Positions 1 to 8,570 of a stretch of 64,000 nt of DNA are shown piece after piece. A model generated the notes under the pieces. That model searched no databases. It had not been told where the DNA came from and worked only from the letters and a program-made list of their open reading frames with translations. Source of the stretch: CATOSP01 sp965197545 (lineage in GTDB: Bacteria; Chloroflexota; Dehalococcoidia; Lucifugimonadales; UBA3495); NCBI GenBank assembly GCA_965197545.1, contig CBDANJ010000007.1, forward strand, positions 1,054,001 through 1,118,000, read 5' to 3'. A program made the translations under genes and the position numbers. Position 1 is the first letter of the stretch, and every line of letters begins with the position of its first letter.

Positions 1-449
1 AGGGCAAGGAATGGCTGGACCCCGGCGAGCCGGTGTTCACCGCGGACCTGGAAGCAGCCGAAGCCGCGCAGGGAGTGCGCGTGGAAGAGGGCGACGCTCT
101 AATGCTCCGCCTGGGTTGGTACAAGCGCCGGTTGGAATTGGGGCCTCCGGAAGCGGGCAGGCCGGGACTGCACGCCGAGACCATCCCATGGCTGCACGAG
201 CGGGGTGTCTCGGTCCTGGCGGGCGACGCATCGCAGGACATGGACCCCGCCGGTTACCCCAACCTCGGTCTTCCGGTACACCGGGTGGGCATCGTGGCCA
301 TGGGTCTATGGCTCATCGACGCCGCGAACTGTGAAGAACTGGCCAAGGTGTGCGAGCAACTCGACCGGTACGAGTTCATGTTCGTGGTTGCCCCTCTCCG
401 GTTCAAGAACGCCACCGGGTCGCCCATAAACCCCTTGGCAGTGTTTTAG
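1..449 (+). CDS. Cyclase family protein (kynurenine formamidase-like), 5'-truncated by the window edge
   Basis: The reading frame is open from base 3 to the TAG at 447-449, so this is the C-terminal ~148 residues of a longer protein. The sequence resembles metal-dependent cyclase/kynurenine-formamidase-like hydrolases, which open cyclic or amide substrates: a segment like LRLGWYKRR, then a stretch around SVLAGDASQDMDP and the closing VAPLRFKNATGSPINPLAVF. The N-terminal metal-binding motif of the family lies outside the window, so activity cannot be judged. The stop is 9 bases before the next gene, suggesting co-transcription. A GTG at 33 could be mistaken for a start, but the family fold requires upstream sequence. 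Confidence 0.75.
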   Translation, partial: GKEWLDPGEPVFTADLEAAEAAQGVRVEEGDALMLRLGWYKRRLELGPPEAGRPGLHAETIPWLHERGVSVLAGDASQDMDPAGYPNLGLPVHRVGIVAMGLWLIDAANCEELAKVCEQLDRYEFMFVVAPLRFKNATGSPINPLAVF

Positions 450-458
450 GGTTCTCCT

Positions 459-1067
459 ATGCCAAACATCGGTTTCCAGGTCCAGGTCCCGGCCTCCCCC
501 GAACAGGTCTTCGAATATGTGACCCGGTTTCCGGTGACGGGCCGCCCAAGCCGGAGCGTGCTGGAAGATAGGTACGGTAGGTTATTGGAGCAGGACGGGC
601 AAGACTACACGTTCCAGGACGACGCCAACGAGGAACTGCGCTGGCGGTGCACCTTCGACCCGCCCCGCCAGCGGGCCATGCGGCTGCCGGAGACCAACTG
701 GGCCGACCGGCTGGACTGGTTCGAGCCATCGGAGTTGGGAACGGTTTGGACGATTTTGTGGGAGCTCAAGACCACCGGTATGCGCTCGTACACCCAGTGG
801 CTGACCTTCCAGCTAACCGGGAAGCGCCGCACCTACCACCAGGTGGTCGCGCCGGTCCTGCAACACTTCGGCCAGGCGGCGGCCCCTCCCGTTAGCCCGG
901 AAGAACCCGTTGGCGAGATAGGGAGCGAGGCAACGGGGGATTTTCCCGCCCACGACGACGGGCCTACGGCTGAGGAAATGGCCTCGGCTGAGCCTGGTGG
1001 AACTGACGCCCCCGCGAGTCCTGAAACGGCTCGCAGGCCCCGGGTCCGGCGTCGGAGGCGGTCGTAG
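459..1067 (+). CDS. SRPBCC (START/polyketide-cyclase-like) protein with basic disordered tail
   Basis: A 202-residue protein. Residues 1-145 look like an SRPBCC hydrophobic-ligand-binding domain: the beginning (IGFQVQVPASPEQVFEYVT) is the usual first strand plus helix, and Trp-rich strands follow. Residues ~150-202 are Pro/Ala/Glu-rich, probably unstructured, and end in a run of arginines (RRPRVRRRRRS). The basic tail is unusual for the family and could bind nucleic acid or membrane, but this is inference. It starts 9 bases after the cyclase stop. No substrate can be assigned. Confidence 0.65.
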   Translation: MPNIGFQVQVPASPEQVFEYVTRFPVTGRPSRSVLEDRYGRLLEQDGQDYTFQDDANEELRWRCTFDPPRQRAMRLPETNWADRLDWFEPSELGTVWTILWELKTTGMRSYTQWLTFQLTGKRRTYHQVVAPVLQHFGQAAAPPVSPEEPVGEIGSEATGDFPAHDDGPTAEEMASAEPGGTDAPASPETARRPRVRRRRRS

Positions 1068-1149
1068 GTTGGTTCACACTGGTTAAGGCCCGGCCTACAC
1101 TCCCCCAACTTCCAGGATTGTTCTCATCACAGTGAATCTGGAGGGAACG

Positions 1150-2265
1150 ATGAGGACCTATGAGTTTCCCAGCAAAGAATCTGTTAGCAACGCGCTTAGA
1201 GTCTATCTGAATGCCATGCGTCCTTTCGTAGTTCGTTGTCTCAAGCGAAAATCGGGCGGAAATCTGGACGGCCACATCCGCAAATCGCTCCACTTTGACC
1301 AAATCAACCATTTTGAAGATGCTTTAAGACGACATGGGGGACGGCATGAGGATGCCATAGATCACAGTTCCCTGCGTGTTCTCGTGGATAAGAACTGGAA
1401 AGAGATATTTGGAGAGGAATTTAGGTCCGTTCAGAGCATACGCAGTGAGATACACTACATTGCAAATATTCGAAACGAAGAAGATGCGCATTACGGATCG
1501 GGCGATACCAACGCGGCTACCGCATTGACGTGCCTTAATCATATCGTAAATGTCTTGGGGTACATAAACGACCCCGATGCGAATGGAATGGTTGTAAAGG
1601 AGCGAGATAAAGTTCTGGCCCGGTTCGCATCTGATATGAATGGTGGCGGGGAAGTTGTTGCGATTGCCGCCATCCGCAGGGCGGAGGAACGGGAAGTTGC
1701 TGCCGCTGAACGGGAAGCCGCGGCGACAGAATGGGAGGCGGCTGCAATAGAGCGCGAGGCCGCTGCTGCCGAACGGGAAGCCGCTGCCGCCGAACGGGGA
1801 GCCGTCGCAACCGAGTCTATTTGCGAGGCTAAGAAGTGTGAAGCTGCCGCCGCCGAGGCTATCTGGCGGGCCAAGGAGCGTGCGTCCGCCGCCGATGCCA
1901 TCCGCAATGCTGTGAAGCGTGAATCCGCCGCCACTACGGACGCAGCAAGAACCCAGACCGAATGCTGGATGCAGCTATCTTCCAGACAGCAGTCCTGCTG
2001 GGTGAATGTGGTTCACAGTTTGGGGCGCACCAAGGGCCAGAATCGCAACCTTGGAGCCCTATTGCGGAATTGTGAAGATGTTCACATATCTGATGATGGG
2101 TCTAGGATGCTACTACAGTTCAAATCCAAAACCCATATGGACTGGATGGTGGACGAGTTATCTCACCCCCATATCCACGTTACCGTTGAAGATGCCATCG
2201 GAAAATGCTTTGGGGCATCCTACGAACTTCAGTTAACGATGGTTGGGACCGCCAATACCTGGTAA
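1150..2265 (+). CDS. Swt1-type HEPN-like protein with Ala/Glu coiled coil and DnaX-like C-terminus
   Basis: The start is placed at ATG 1150 because GGAGGG lies 4 bases upstream; a GTG at 1132 is in frame but has no such site. Three parts are visible in the ~371 residues. Residues 1-165 begin with LRVYLNAMRPFVVRCL and resemble the Swt1-family HEPN helical domain found in defence and RNA-handling proteins; the usual RxxxxH catalytic signature is not obvious. Residues ~175-275 are a repeated E-R-E-A-A-A-A type helix, almost certainly coiled coil. Residues ~285-371 (W..VV..L.......LGALLRNC...FGASYEL) match the hydrophobic pattern of the DNA polymerase III tau/gamma C-terminal domain. Base composition is less GC-rich than that of its neighbours, hinting at transfer. 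Function unknown; the domain calls are by eye. Confidence 0.55.
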   Translation: MRTYEFPSKESVSNALRVYLNAMRPFVVRCLKRKSGGNLDGHIRKSLHFDQINHFEDALRRHGGRHEDAIDHSSLRVLVDKNWKEIFGEEFRSVQSIRSEIHYIANIRNEEDAHYGSGDTNAATALTCLNHIVNVLGYINDPDANGMVVKERDKVLARFASDMNGGGEVVAIAAIRRAEEREVAAAEREAAATEWEAAAIEREAAAAEREAAAAERGAVATESICEAKKCEAAAAEAIWRAKERASAADAIRNAVKRESAATTDAARTQTECWMQLSSRQQSCWVNVVHSLGRTKGQNRNLGALLRNCEDVHISDDGSRMLLQFKSKTHMDWMVDELSHPHIHVTVEDAIGKCFGASYELQLTMVGTANTW

Positions 2266-2421
2266 CGGCGATTCTACGCCCCCATCCCGCAGGCACCTAT
2301 GGCGTGGCCGAACTGGTAATACATCCGGCCTGCGTTATCGAGGCTCCTTTGGGCATTCCTTCCAGTGCCCATGCCGGTTGGGATGGGATTCTGTGTCTTG
2401 TGATCCGTTGGCGCCCTGCTG

Positions 2422-2589
2422 TCATGGACCCGGAGGCGGTTCGTTGAAAGGCTTGCCCTTCTCTTCGGCTTCCACGCGGTGGCGGTTCCAGTCGGTCCAG
2501 AGGCGCTGATTTTCGGCCCGGCCCTCGGCCCGGAGTTTCTCCGCTTGGGGCTTGAGTATCTTGCGTTCCAGAAACCTGTAGGTGACCAT
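2422..2589 (-). pseudogene. Distal, diverged copy of the membrane-protein C-terminal tail
   Basis: A 55-codon frame from ATG 2589 to TGA 2422 repeating the last part of the gene at 2881-3429. It keeps the repeat's opening, then lacks the Gln/Gly/Arg-rich segment and ends at FNEPPPGP. It has no membrane segments and no clear ribosome-binding site, so it is most likely a relic, though a small expressed cytoplasmic tail cannot be excluded. Confidence 0.6.
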
Positions 2590-2607
2590 TGGCGTCTCTT
2601 GCCATGT

Positions 2608-2862
2608 CTATGACGGATTTTGTTCCTGGTCCGGTTTGTGAATCATCCCTTCGCCCGGCGGTGGCTCGTTGAAGGGCTCGCCCCTCTCTTCTGCTTCCAC
2701 GCGGCGGCGGTTCCAATCGGTCCAGACCTGACGCTCCTCGTCCCGGCCTTTCCGCTGGCCTTGCTCCCATCCTTGCTGCCGTCCTTGCTCCCGGCCCTCG
2801 GCCCGGAGTTTCTCCGCTTGGGGCTTGAGTATCTTGCGTTCCAGAAACCTGTAGGTGACCAT
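2608..2862 (-). pseudogene. Middle copy of the membrane-protein C-terminal tail
   Basis: An 84-codon frame nearly identical to the last ~80 residues of the gene at 2881-3429, with a four-residue Q-G-R-Q expansion in the charged region. It lacks the two membrane helices of the parent. Upstream sequence is shared with the distal copy (a short ATGGCAAGAGACGCTA block), showing both derive from one duplication unit. Probably a gene fragment. Confidence 0.6.
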
Positions 2863-2880
2863 TAGCGTCTCTTGCCATGT

Positions 2881-3429
2881 CTATGACGGATTTTGTCCCT
2901 GGTCCGGTTTGTGAATCATCCCTTCGCCTGGCGGTGGCTCGTTGAAGGGCTCTCCCCTCTCTTCTGCTTCCACGCGGCGGCGGTTCCAATCGGTCCAGAC
3001 CTGACGCTCCTCGTCCCGGCCTTTCCGCTGGCCTTGCTCCCATCCTTGCTCCCGGCCCTCGGCCCGGAGTTTCTCCGCTTGGGGCTTGAGTATCTTGCGT
3101 TCCAGAAACCTGTAGGTGACCATTATTCCGCTTCCTCCTGTGTCCAAGGCTGTTATGATGAACAGGGTGTATATTACTATCAGCGGTGCGGCCGGGGAAC
3201 TGCCCTTGACTACGGCGATTGCGGTTTGGGAAATGGTGTCATGCTTCCCGCTTTTCACTTCTACCCATGCTATGAACGCCGTCCAGCCGATGGTCAGGGC
3301 GAAGATTGTGCCCAGGCACCAGGGCAGCCACTTCCGGCCTACGCTCCACACAGACTCCCGCTCGGAATCCTGGTCCGGCAGTTTGTCGTTGATCGGCTGG
3401 CACGGCGGGGCGTTACCACTGGATGCCAT
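2881..3429 (-). CDS. Two-helix membrane protein with long charged C-terminal tail
   Basis: A 182-residue protein of unknown function. Residues ~33-52 (WLPWCLGTIFALTIGWTAFI) and ~80-95 (APLIVIYTLFIITALD) are membrane helices. From ~102 on, the protein is a hydrophilic tail rich in Arg, Glu and Gln (RKILKPQAEKL, then a WEQGQRKGRDEERQ-type stretch) that is probably helical and cytoplasmic. Its ATG overlaps the TAA of the upstream oxidoreductase by one base (TAATG), so the two are probably translationally coupled. The 3' part is the template of the downstream tandem copies. No known family is recognised. Confidence 0.6.
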   Translation of the reverse strand: MASSGNAPPCQPINDKLPDQDSERESVWSVGRKWLPWCLGTIFALTIGWTAFIAWVEVKSGKHDTISQTAIAVVKGSSPAAPLIVIYTLFIITALDTGGSGIMVTYRFLERKILKPQAEKLRAEGREQGWEQGQRKGRDEERQVWTDWNRRRVEAEERGEPFNEPPPGEGMIHKPDQGQNPS

Positions 3430-4532
3430 TATACCGGCACTGCTACCTGCCTGCCCTGGTCGGATGAAGCGCGGATCGCGTCGATGAACTTATGCAAGCC
3501 CACGGCCGTGTCGAAGTTGGGCTCGCAGACTCCGCCGGAACGGATGGCCTGTCCGAACTGGTAATACATCTGCCCGACGTTGTAAGGCGCGCCTTTGGGC
3601 ATCCCTTCCAGCACCCACACCAGGCGTGAGGGGACCTCGATATCGTGGAGGGCGCTGTCGTCGTTCTTCGCGCCTCGGAGCCGGACGTCCCCAAGCTGCG
3701 GTGAGTCCTCCGACTCGGCCACCAACGTTCCTTCACGCCCGAAGACCTCCAGCTTGTAGCCGCTGTCCGCCCAAGGCACGCTGGCCACATGCACCGCTCC
3801 GACGCCCCCGCCGGCCAGGCGTCCGCTGACCAAGATGTTGTCGGGGGCGGTTACATCCACCATCTGGTCGGTGTCCGACTCATACCACTGGGGGGCCTGG
3901 GTCGACACTACCGTCGAGACCTCGCTGAAATCACCCACGACGTAGCGAAGGGCGTCAATGGCGTGACCGCAGGCTATGGTCAGAGTAGTCGCGCCGAGGG
4001 AGTCGTCGCGCTGCCAAGTGCGGTCCGAAGTGCGGGAAAGGACACCGCCGCGGATGAGGCTCAGGTTGCATGACATAACCTCGCCCACGAAGCCGCTTTC
4101 CACCAGCTCTTTCATGTACATCACCGCCGGGGCCGCACGGGCCTGTAGGCCCACCATGGTCTGGACGCCTTTGGCCCGCGCCAAGTCGGCCATCTCCTGG
4201 GCTTCGGCCAACGTCGCGCCGAGGGGCCACTCAGTGAAGACGTGCTTGCCTGCGTTGAGCGCGTCCATGGTCGGCTGGTAGTGTGACGGCACCCGGACCA
4301 CGACGGCTACGGCGTCGATTTCCGGGCTGGCCAACATGTCGCGGTGGTCATGGAATGCCAACCGCGCTCCGAACCTGGCCGCGGACTCTTCGGCGCTCTC
4401 TTGCCGTGTGGTGCATACGCCGGTCAACTCGAACTCCGGGCTGGCCAACAGGGCCGGGAGGTGGGACCTGTGTGCCCATCCCTTGGAGATGTTTGCTCCG
4501 ATCACCCCAATACGTATTTTGTCCGATGCCAT
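3429..4532 (-). CDS. Gfo/Idh/MocA family NAD(P)-dependent oxidoreductase (Gal80-like)
   Basis: A 367-residue dehydrogenase-type protein. The N-terminal Rossmann motif begins IGVIGANISKGWAHRSHLPA, close to the Gal80/glucose-fructose oxidoreductase branch. The mid-section GKHVFTEWPLGATLAEA corresponds to the family E-K-P segment, but here reads E-W-P, so the usual catalytic lysine is replaced by tryptophan. That substitution occurs in Gal80-like members and makes dehydrogenase activity uncertain. The C-terminal alpha/beta domain appears complete. It is followed with a one-base overlap by the membrane-protein gene. Substrate is unknown; sugar or inositol derivatives are usual for the family. Confidence 0.8.
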   Translation of the reverse strand: MASDKIRIGVIGANISKGWAHRSHLPALLASPEFELTGVCTTRQESAEESAARFGARLAFHDHRDMLASPEIDAVAVVVRVPSHYQPTMDALNAGKHVFTEWPLGATLAEAQEMADLARAKGVQTMVGLQARAAPAVMYMKELVESGFVGEVMSCNLSLIRGGVLSRTSDRTWQRDDSLGATTLTIACGHAIDALRYVVGDFSEVSTVVSTQAPQWYESDTDQMVDVTAPDNILVSGRLAGGGVGAVHVASVPWADSGYKLEVFGREGTLVAESEDSPQLGDVRLRGAKNDDSALHDIEVPSRLVWVLEGMPKGAPYNVGQMYYQFGQAIRSGGVCEPNFDTAVGLHKFIDAIRASSDQGRQVAVPV

Positions 4533-5128
4533 AGTCCTATTCTCCTACCGGCAGAATTCATTTTTGTCTTGAGCGTGGGTTTTAAAGCGGAGACCCACGC
4601 GGGAATCACGAGGAAGTGTTCAACTCTCCCGGACCTGGCTGGGCAATCGGTGGAAGGTCCGGCGAAGTCACCGACTTTGCGGGTATCCTAACACGGCCCC
4701 ACGCCGTGGGCCAGAGAGAAGGCGAGCCTCAGGCAATCGCGATTTAATCGCGACATTCTCGTCGCTACGCACCGGCGTCATTCCCCTATCCGAGTCACTC
4801 CCCCCAACCGGCGTCTTGTTATGAGCACGTCCCGGTCCAATGCCTTATGTTTCGAGCCGTCCACATGCGGAGTGCCGTTGGGACCCGCCTTAATGCGATC
4901 CACCGGCGCCAAGACCCGAAAGAGTTGGCATCGTCTATAATCTGGTAGAATCCTAGACGGCTGGCGCTATATCGCAGAGGGCTATCCACTCGGGTCCTAG
5001 GCGTCGGTAAGTGGGCGACGACGACTATGGGCCAAAGGCATTGGTTTTCCGCGGCGCGGGCCTCTAGTCGGTGCGATCTGTACGGTCCGTTTCGCTTTGA
5101 TTCTTTGAGGATTGAGAAGGGAGAGACC
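4533..5128. other. Intergenic region between divergent oxidoreductase genes, no gene seen
   Basis: About 600 bases without a convincing coding frame; frames here overlap the real starts in shadow phase. A TATAAT hexamer at 4936-4941 could be the -10 element for the GMC gene at 5129, but no good -35 element is found at the right spacing. No repeat or structured RNA was recognised. Confidence 0.4.
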
Positions 5129-6661
5129 ATGAAATACGACGTAGTAATCATCGGCGCGGGTTCCGCGGGCTGCGTGTTGGCGACCCGTCTTTCCGAGGAC
5201 CCCAACCGTTCGGTGCTTCTATTGGAAGCGGGGCCGGACTACCCTGACTTCGAGACCTACCCGGACGACCTGAAGTTCGGATATAACCAGATGGCCTCGG
5301 CGGTGGACGCGCCTCACAACTGGTCTTTCAAAGGGATACCGACGGCGGAGCAGGGAGAGACCATGCCCGTGCCGAGAGGCCGGGTAGTAGGCGGCTCCAG
5401 CGCGGTCAACGGCCAGGTGTTTTTGCGGGGCGTCCCGGAGGACTATGACAACTGGGCGTCCTGGGGTAACGATGAGTGGTCCTTCGTGAATACGTTGCCG
5501 TATTTCAGGAAGGCTGAAACCGACACTGATATCGTGGATGACTTCCACGGGAACGATGGGCCTATCCCAGTGCGACGCCATAAGCAGGAGACGTGGCTTC
5601 CGGCCCAAAACGCTTTCTACCGGTCGGCCAGGGATGCGGGTTACCCCCACGACCCGGACATGAACCATCCCGAATCCTGGGGCATCGGACCCATTCCCAT
5701 GAACAACCCCAACGGCGTGAGGATGAGCACGTCCCTGACCTATCTCAACCCCGTGCGAAACCGGCTCAACCTGACGGTCCGGGGCAACGTGACCGTGCAT
5801 AAGGTGGTGATCGAGGATGGCCGAGCTACCGGCGTAGACGTCGAAAGCGGTGGCGAGCGATTCGTCGTCGACACGGAACAGGTGATTCTGAGCGCCGGAG
5901 GCATAGGCTCACCCCAACTGCTGATGCTGTCAGGTGTTGGTCCCGCAGACCACCTCCGGGAGACCGGGATACCGGTCCTATTGGACCTGCCCGGCGTGGG
6001 CCAGAACTTGCGGGACCATCCCAACGTCCGCGTGCCCATCCGGGTTAAGGACGATTTTCCTTTGGACCCGGAAGCCCCCCGGAGCCAATTGGCCCTGCGC
6101 TACACGGCAACGGGCTCCAGCGACCGTAACGACATGCAAATAATGCAGTCGTCTTTCTCGTCGCCCATCGGCGGAGATCCCCTGGAGGGAGAAGGCATCC
6201 GTTTCACCGCTATCCTGGAATTGGCCGACGGCGCGGGGGAGCTGAAGCTCGCCTCCGCCGATCCCCACGACCAGCCGGCGCTCAATTACCGCTACCTGGA
6301 AGAGTCCCGGGACCGTGAAAGGTTGCGCGAGGGCGTGCGGATTTGCCTGGGCTTGCTGGAACACGACGCTTACAAGGACATCGTAGAGGAGGCCATCAGC
6401 CCGACGCCCGACGATCTGGCCTCGGACGAAGCCCTCGACCAATGGATGCGGCTCAATGTCACCACCACGCAGCACATTTCAGGCACCTGCAAGATGGGGC
6501 CGGACTCGGACCCGATGGCAGTATTGGACCAATACTGCCGGGTCAGAGGGATTGAAGGACTCAGGGTGGTCGACGTTTCCACCCTTCCCGATTGTGTTCG
6601 CGCCAACACCAACGCGACAACAATTATGATCGCGGAACGTGTGGCGGACTGGATGAAGTAG
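5129..6661 (+). CDS. GMC family FAD-dependent oxidoreductase (choline/alcohol dehydrogenase-like)
   Basis: The start at ATG 5129 is chosen because GAAGGGAGAG precedes it and the protein then begins MKYDVVIIGAGSAGCVLATR, the FAD-binding dinucleotide motif. An upstream in-frame ATG at 5027 would add 34 residues of no homology. About 510 residues, standard for the family. Visible are the GMC signature region around PRGRVVGGSSAVNGQVF, and near the C-terminus the catalytic His in HISGTCKMG followed by the second catalytic position in RANTNATTIMIAE. It would oxidise an alcohol to an aldehyde, passing electrons to oxygen or another acceptor. The substrate cannot be told from sequence. Confidence 0.88.
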   Translation: MKYDVVIIGAGSAGCVLATRLSEDPNRSVLLLEAGPDYPDFETYPDDLKFGYNQMASAVDAPHNWSFKGIPTAEQGETMPVPRGRVVGGSSAVNGQVFLRGVPEDYDNWASWGNDEWSFVNTLPYFRKAETDTDIVDDFHGNDGPIPVRRHKQETWLPAQNAFYRSARDAGYPHDPDMNHPESWGIGPIPMNNPNGVRMSTSLTYLNPVRNRLNLTVRGNVTVHKVVIEDGRATGVDVESGGERFVVDTEQVILSAGGIGSPQLLMLSGVGPADHLRETGIPVLLDLPGVGQNLRDHPNVRVPIRVKDDFPLDPEAPRSQLALRYTATGSSDRNDMQIMQSSFSSPIGGDPLEGEGIRFTAILELADGAGELKLASADPHDQPALNYRYLEESRDRERLREGVRICLGLLEHDAYKDIVEEAISPTPDDLASDEALDQWMRLNVTTTQHISGTCKMGPDSDPMAVLDQYCRVRGIEGLRVVDVSTLPDCVRANTNATTIMIAERVADWMK

Positions 6662-6698
6662 CCAGCCCGGCTTTAGGACTTTGACTCTGGAGTGATAC

Positions 6699-7733
6699 GT
6701 GCGTTTCGGTTCATTCGTTTTTAGCATTAGCGGCGACCCGAAGGCCGATCATTTGGCCATTGACGACACTTTGCGAGAGGTGGAGTTGGCCGAGGAGATC
6801 GGAATGGATGCGGTCTGGCTGACGGAACACCATTTCGACGGGGCTGTGGCCTATGCCGACCCGGTGGTGTTCGGGGCGGCGGTGGCGGCCCGGACCAAGC
6901 GGGTCAAGATAGGGTTTGCCGTGGTGGAGATGGCCCTCCACCACCCAGTCCGGCTGGCAGCCCAGACTGCACTGCTGGACAACCTCAGTCATGGCCGCCT
7001 CATCGTTGGCACCGGACGGGGGTCCGCCTACAACGATTACGAGTACATCGGGTTCGGGATGACCCTGGAGCAGGGCCGGGAGATGCTGCCCGAGGCCGAA
7101 GAGCTTCTGATCAAGGCGTGGACCGGCCAAGACGTGGTGCATCAGGGCCGGTTCTGGGAGAGTCGTTTTCCCGTCGTCAGACCAAGGCCATACCAGGAGC
7201 CTCATCCGCCATTGGTGCGGGCCTGCATCTCCCAGGCGTCGATGGTCGAGATGGGCAAGATAGGCCGCCCCGTCTTAATCGGTATCCAGACTGTCGATAC
7301 GCTGCGGGACAGGCTAAGAGTTTACCAGGATACAATGCGCAGATCGGGTTTCTCGGAAACGGAGATGGAGAACGCGATGGACCAGACCTGGGGCCAGCGC
7401 GGTCTTTACGTGGCGGACTCGGACGATGAAGCTGTGGAAGTAGCCTCCACTGCCCTGGTCCGTTACCGTGCCCATCTCCTGGACGCGAGGGTTAGGTTCA
7501 ACCCCGGCGGGGCCCCTCCAAGAGACCCGGACACGCCCACTCCAGCCGCGGAGCTTGTCGAACATGCCTTTCTCGCCGGAACGCCGGAGACGGTAGTGAG
7601 AGGCATTGAGGAGTTGAAGACCACCGGAGTGCGAAACCTGTTACTGAACCCGAATGTCGGCCAAATCCCCCGGGAGCAGGTCGAGAAGTCGATGCGGCTC
7701 TTTGGCGACAAAGTGCTGCCCCTGGTCAAATAA
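6699..7733 (+). CDS. Luciferase-like (LLM class) flavin-dependent oxidoreductase
   Basis: 344 residues starting at GTG 6699 with GGAG upstream. The N-terminus (FGSFVFSISGDP..., then DAVWLTEHHFDG) is typical of bacterial luciferase-like monooxygenases, a TIM-barrel family using FMNH2 or F420. Later motifs RLAAQTALLDNLSHGRLIVGTGRG and PPLVRACISQAS belong to the same fold. It follows the GMC gene by 37 bases and precedes an SDR by 31 bases, all on the same strand, so the three probably form one catabolic operon acting on a common compound. Cofactor and substrate are not determinable here. Confidence 0.88.
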   Translation: MRFGSFVFSISGDPKADHLAIDDTLREVELAEEIGMDAVWLTEHHFDGAVAYADPVVFGAAVAARTKRVKIGFAVVEMALHHPVRLAAQTALLDNLSHGRLIVGTGRGSAYNDYEYIGFGMTLEQGREMLPEAEELLIKAWTGQDVVHQGRFWESRFPVVRPRPYQEPHPPLVRACISQASMVEMGKIGRPVLIGIQTVDTLRDRLRVYQDTMRRSGFSETEMENAMDQTWGQRGLYVADSDDEAVEVASTALVRYRAHLLDARVRFNPGGAPPRDPDTPTPAAELVEHAFLAGTPETVVRGIEELKTTGVRNLLLNPNVGQIPREQVEKSMRLFGDKVLPLVK

Positions 7734-7764
7734 GCAGCGTCAATTTCCAGCCAGGGAGGCTTGG

Positions 7765-8538
7765 ATGAGCATAGGTGAGCTATTCGGTCTGGATGGAAAG
7801 GTTGCCATCGTTACGGGTGGGAACGGCGGTCTGGGGCTGGGTATGGCCCTCGGACTCGCGGGTGCTGGAGCGGACATTGTGGTGGCGGCCCGTAACATGG
7901 ACAAGACGTCTCAAGCCCAGGCCGAAATCGAGGACCTGGGAGTTAAGTCCCTTGGCCTGGCCGTTGACGTCAGCAGCGAGGCTGATATCACGGAGATGGT
8001 TGCCCGGACCATTGAGACCTTTGGCCGGGTGGATATTCTGGTGAACAACGCTGGGATGACGGTGCGAAAAGAGCCGCAGGACCTCAGCGTGGAGGAGTGG
8101 GACAACGTCCTGGACGTGAACTTGCGGGCCGCTTTTCTCGCTTCCAGGTCCGTGTATCCGCACATGAAGAGCCAGGGTGGGGGCAAGATCATCAGTGTGG
8201 GTTCGATGTTTTCCCTGTTTGGGGGAGGCGGCAGCGGCGCGCCATACTCTTCCAGCAAGGGCGGAGTGGTCCAGTTATCAAAGAGCTTGGCGGTGGCCTG
8301 GGCCAAGGACAACATTCAGTCCAACGCCATTCTTCCGGGCTGGTTTATGACTGAACTCACGGCGGCAGTGCCGGAGAACCAACCGGAGAGGTACGACCTG
8401 ATTAACCGGCGCATTCCCACCGGGCGGTGGGGCGATGCTGAAGAGTTGCAAGGCGCGGTGGTGTTTCTCGCCGGCAAGGGGTCGGACTACGTCACGGGAG
8501 CGGTATTAACCGTGGACGGCGGCTACTCGGTTATGTAG
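7765..8538 (+). CDS. Short-chain dehydrogenase/reductase (SDR family)
   Basis: The start at ATG 7765 is preceded by AGGGAGG. 257 residues, the standard length for classical SDRs. The NAD(P) motif TGGNGGLG is at ~18-25, the NNAG motif at ~94-97, the catalytic Ser in the ISVGSMFSLF strand, and the active-site YSSSK follows. The proline-glycine pair near ILPGWFMTEL is conserved. Closest in general appearance to gluconate 5-dehydrogenase/2-deoxygluconate 3-dehydrogenase types. Last gene of the GMC-luciferase-SDR run. It would interconvert a hydroxyl and ketone group on a small metabolite. Confidence 0.9.
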   Translation: MSIGELFGLDGKVAIVTGGNGGLGLGMALGLAGAGADIVVAARNMDKTSQAQAEIEDLGVKSLGLAVDVSSEADITEMVARTIETFGRVDILVNNAGMTVRKEPQDLSVEEWDNVLDVNLRAAFLASRSVYPHMKSQGGGKIISVGSMFSLFGGGGSGAPYSSSKGGVVQLSKSLAVAWAKDNIQSNAILPGWFMTELTAAVPENQPERYDLINRRIPTGRWGDAEELQGAVVFLAGKGSDYVTGAVLTVDGGYSVM

Positions 8539-8570
8539 GCTCGGTCTGTTTCCCTCGTTGCTGGGCAAAT

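Larger units (their letters stand above)
2422..3123 (-). repeat. Tandem partial duplication of the 3' end of a membrane-protein gene (three copies)
   Basis: The segment encoding MVTYRFLERKILKPQAEKLR and the charged tail after it occurs three times in direct orientation on the minus strand, with the repeated ATG at 3123, 2862 and 2589. The spacings are 261 and 273 bases. The 12-base difference equals four extra codons (Q-G-R-Q) in the middle copy. The copy nearest the intact gene is nearly identical to the middle one; the distal copy (2422-2589) is more diverged and shorter. The array looks like unequal duplication of the gene's end. Confidence 0.85.

Noticed and set aside
2297..3043. A 248-codon minus frame over the tandem repeat
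   Set aside because: Its product is repeated only because the DNA is repeated; the frame that encodes the membrane-protein tail is different and continues the real gene.
4819..5205. A 128-codon minus frame before the GMC gene
   Set aside because: No start signal or family; overlaps the start of the GMC gene in antisense.
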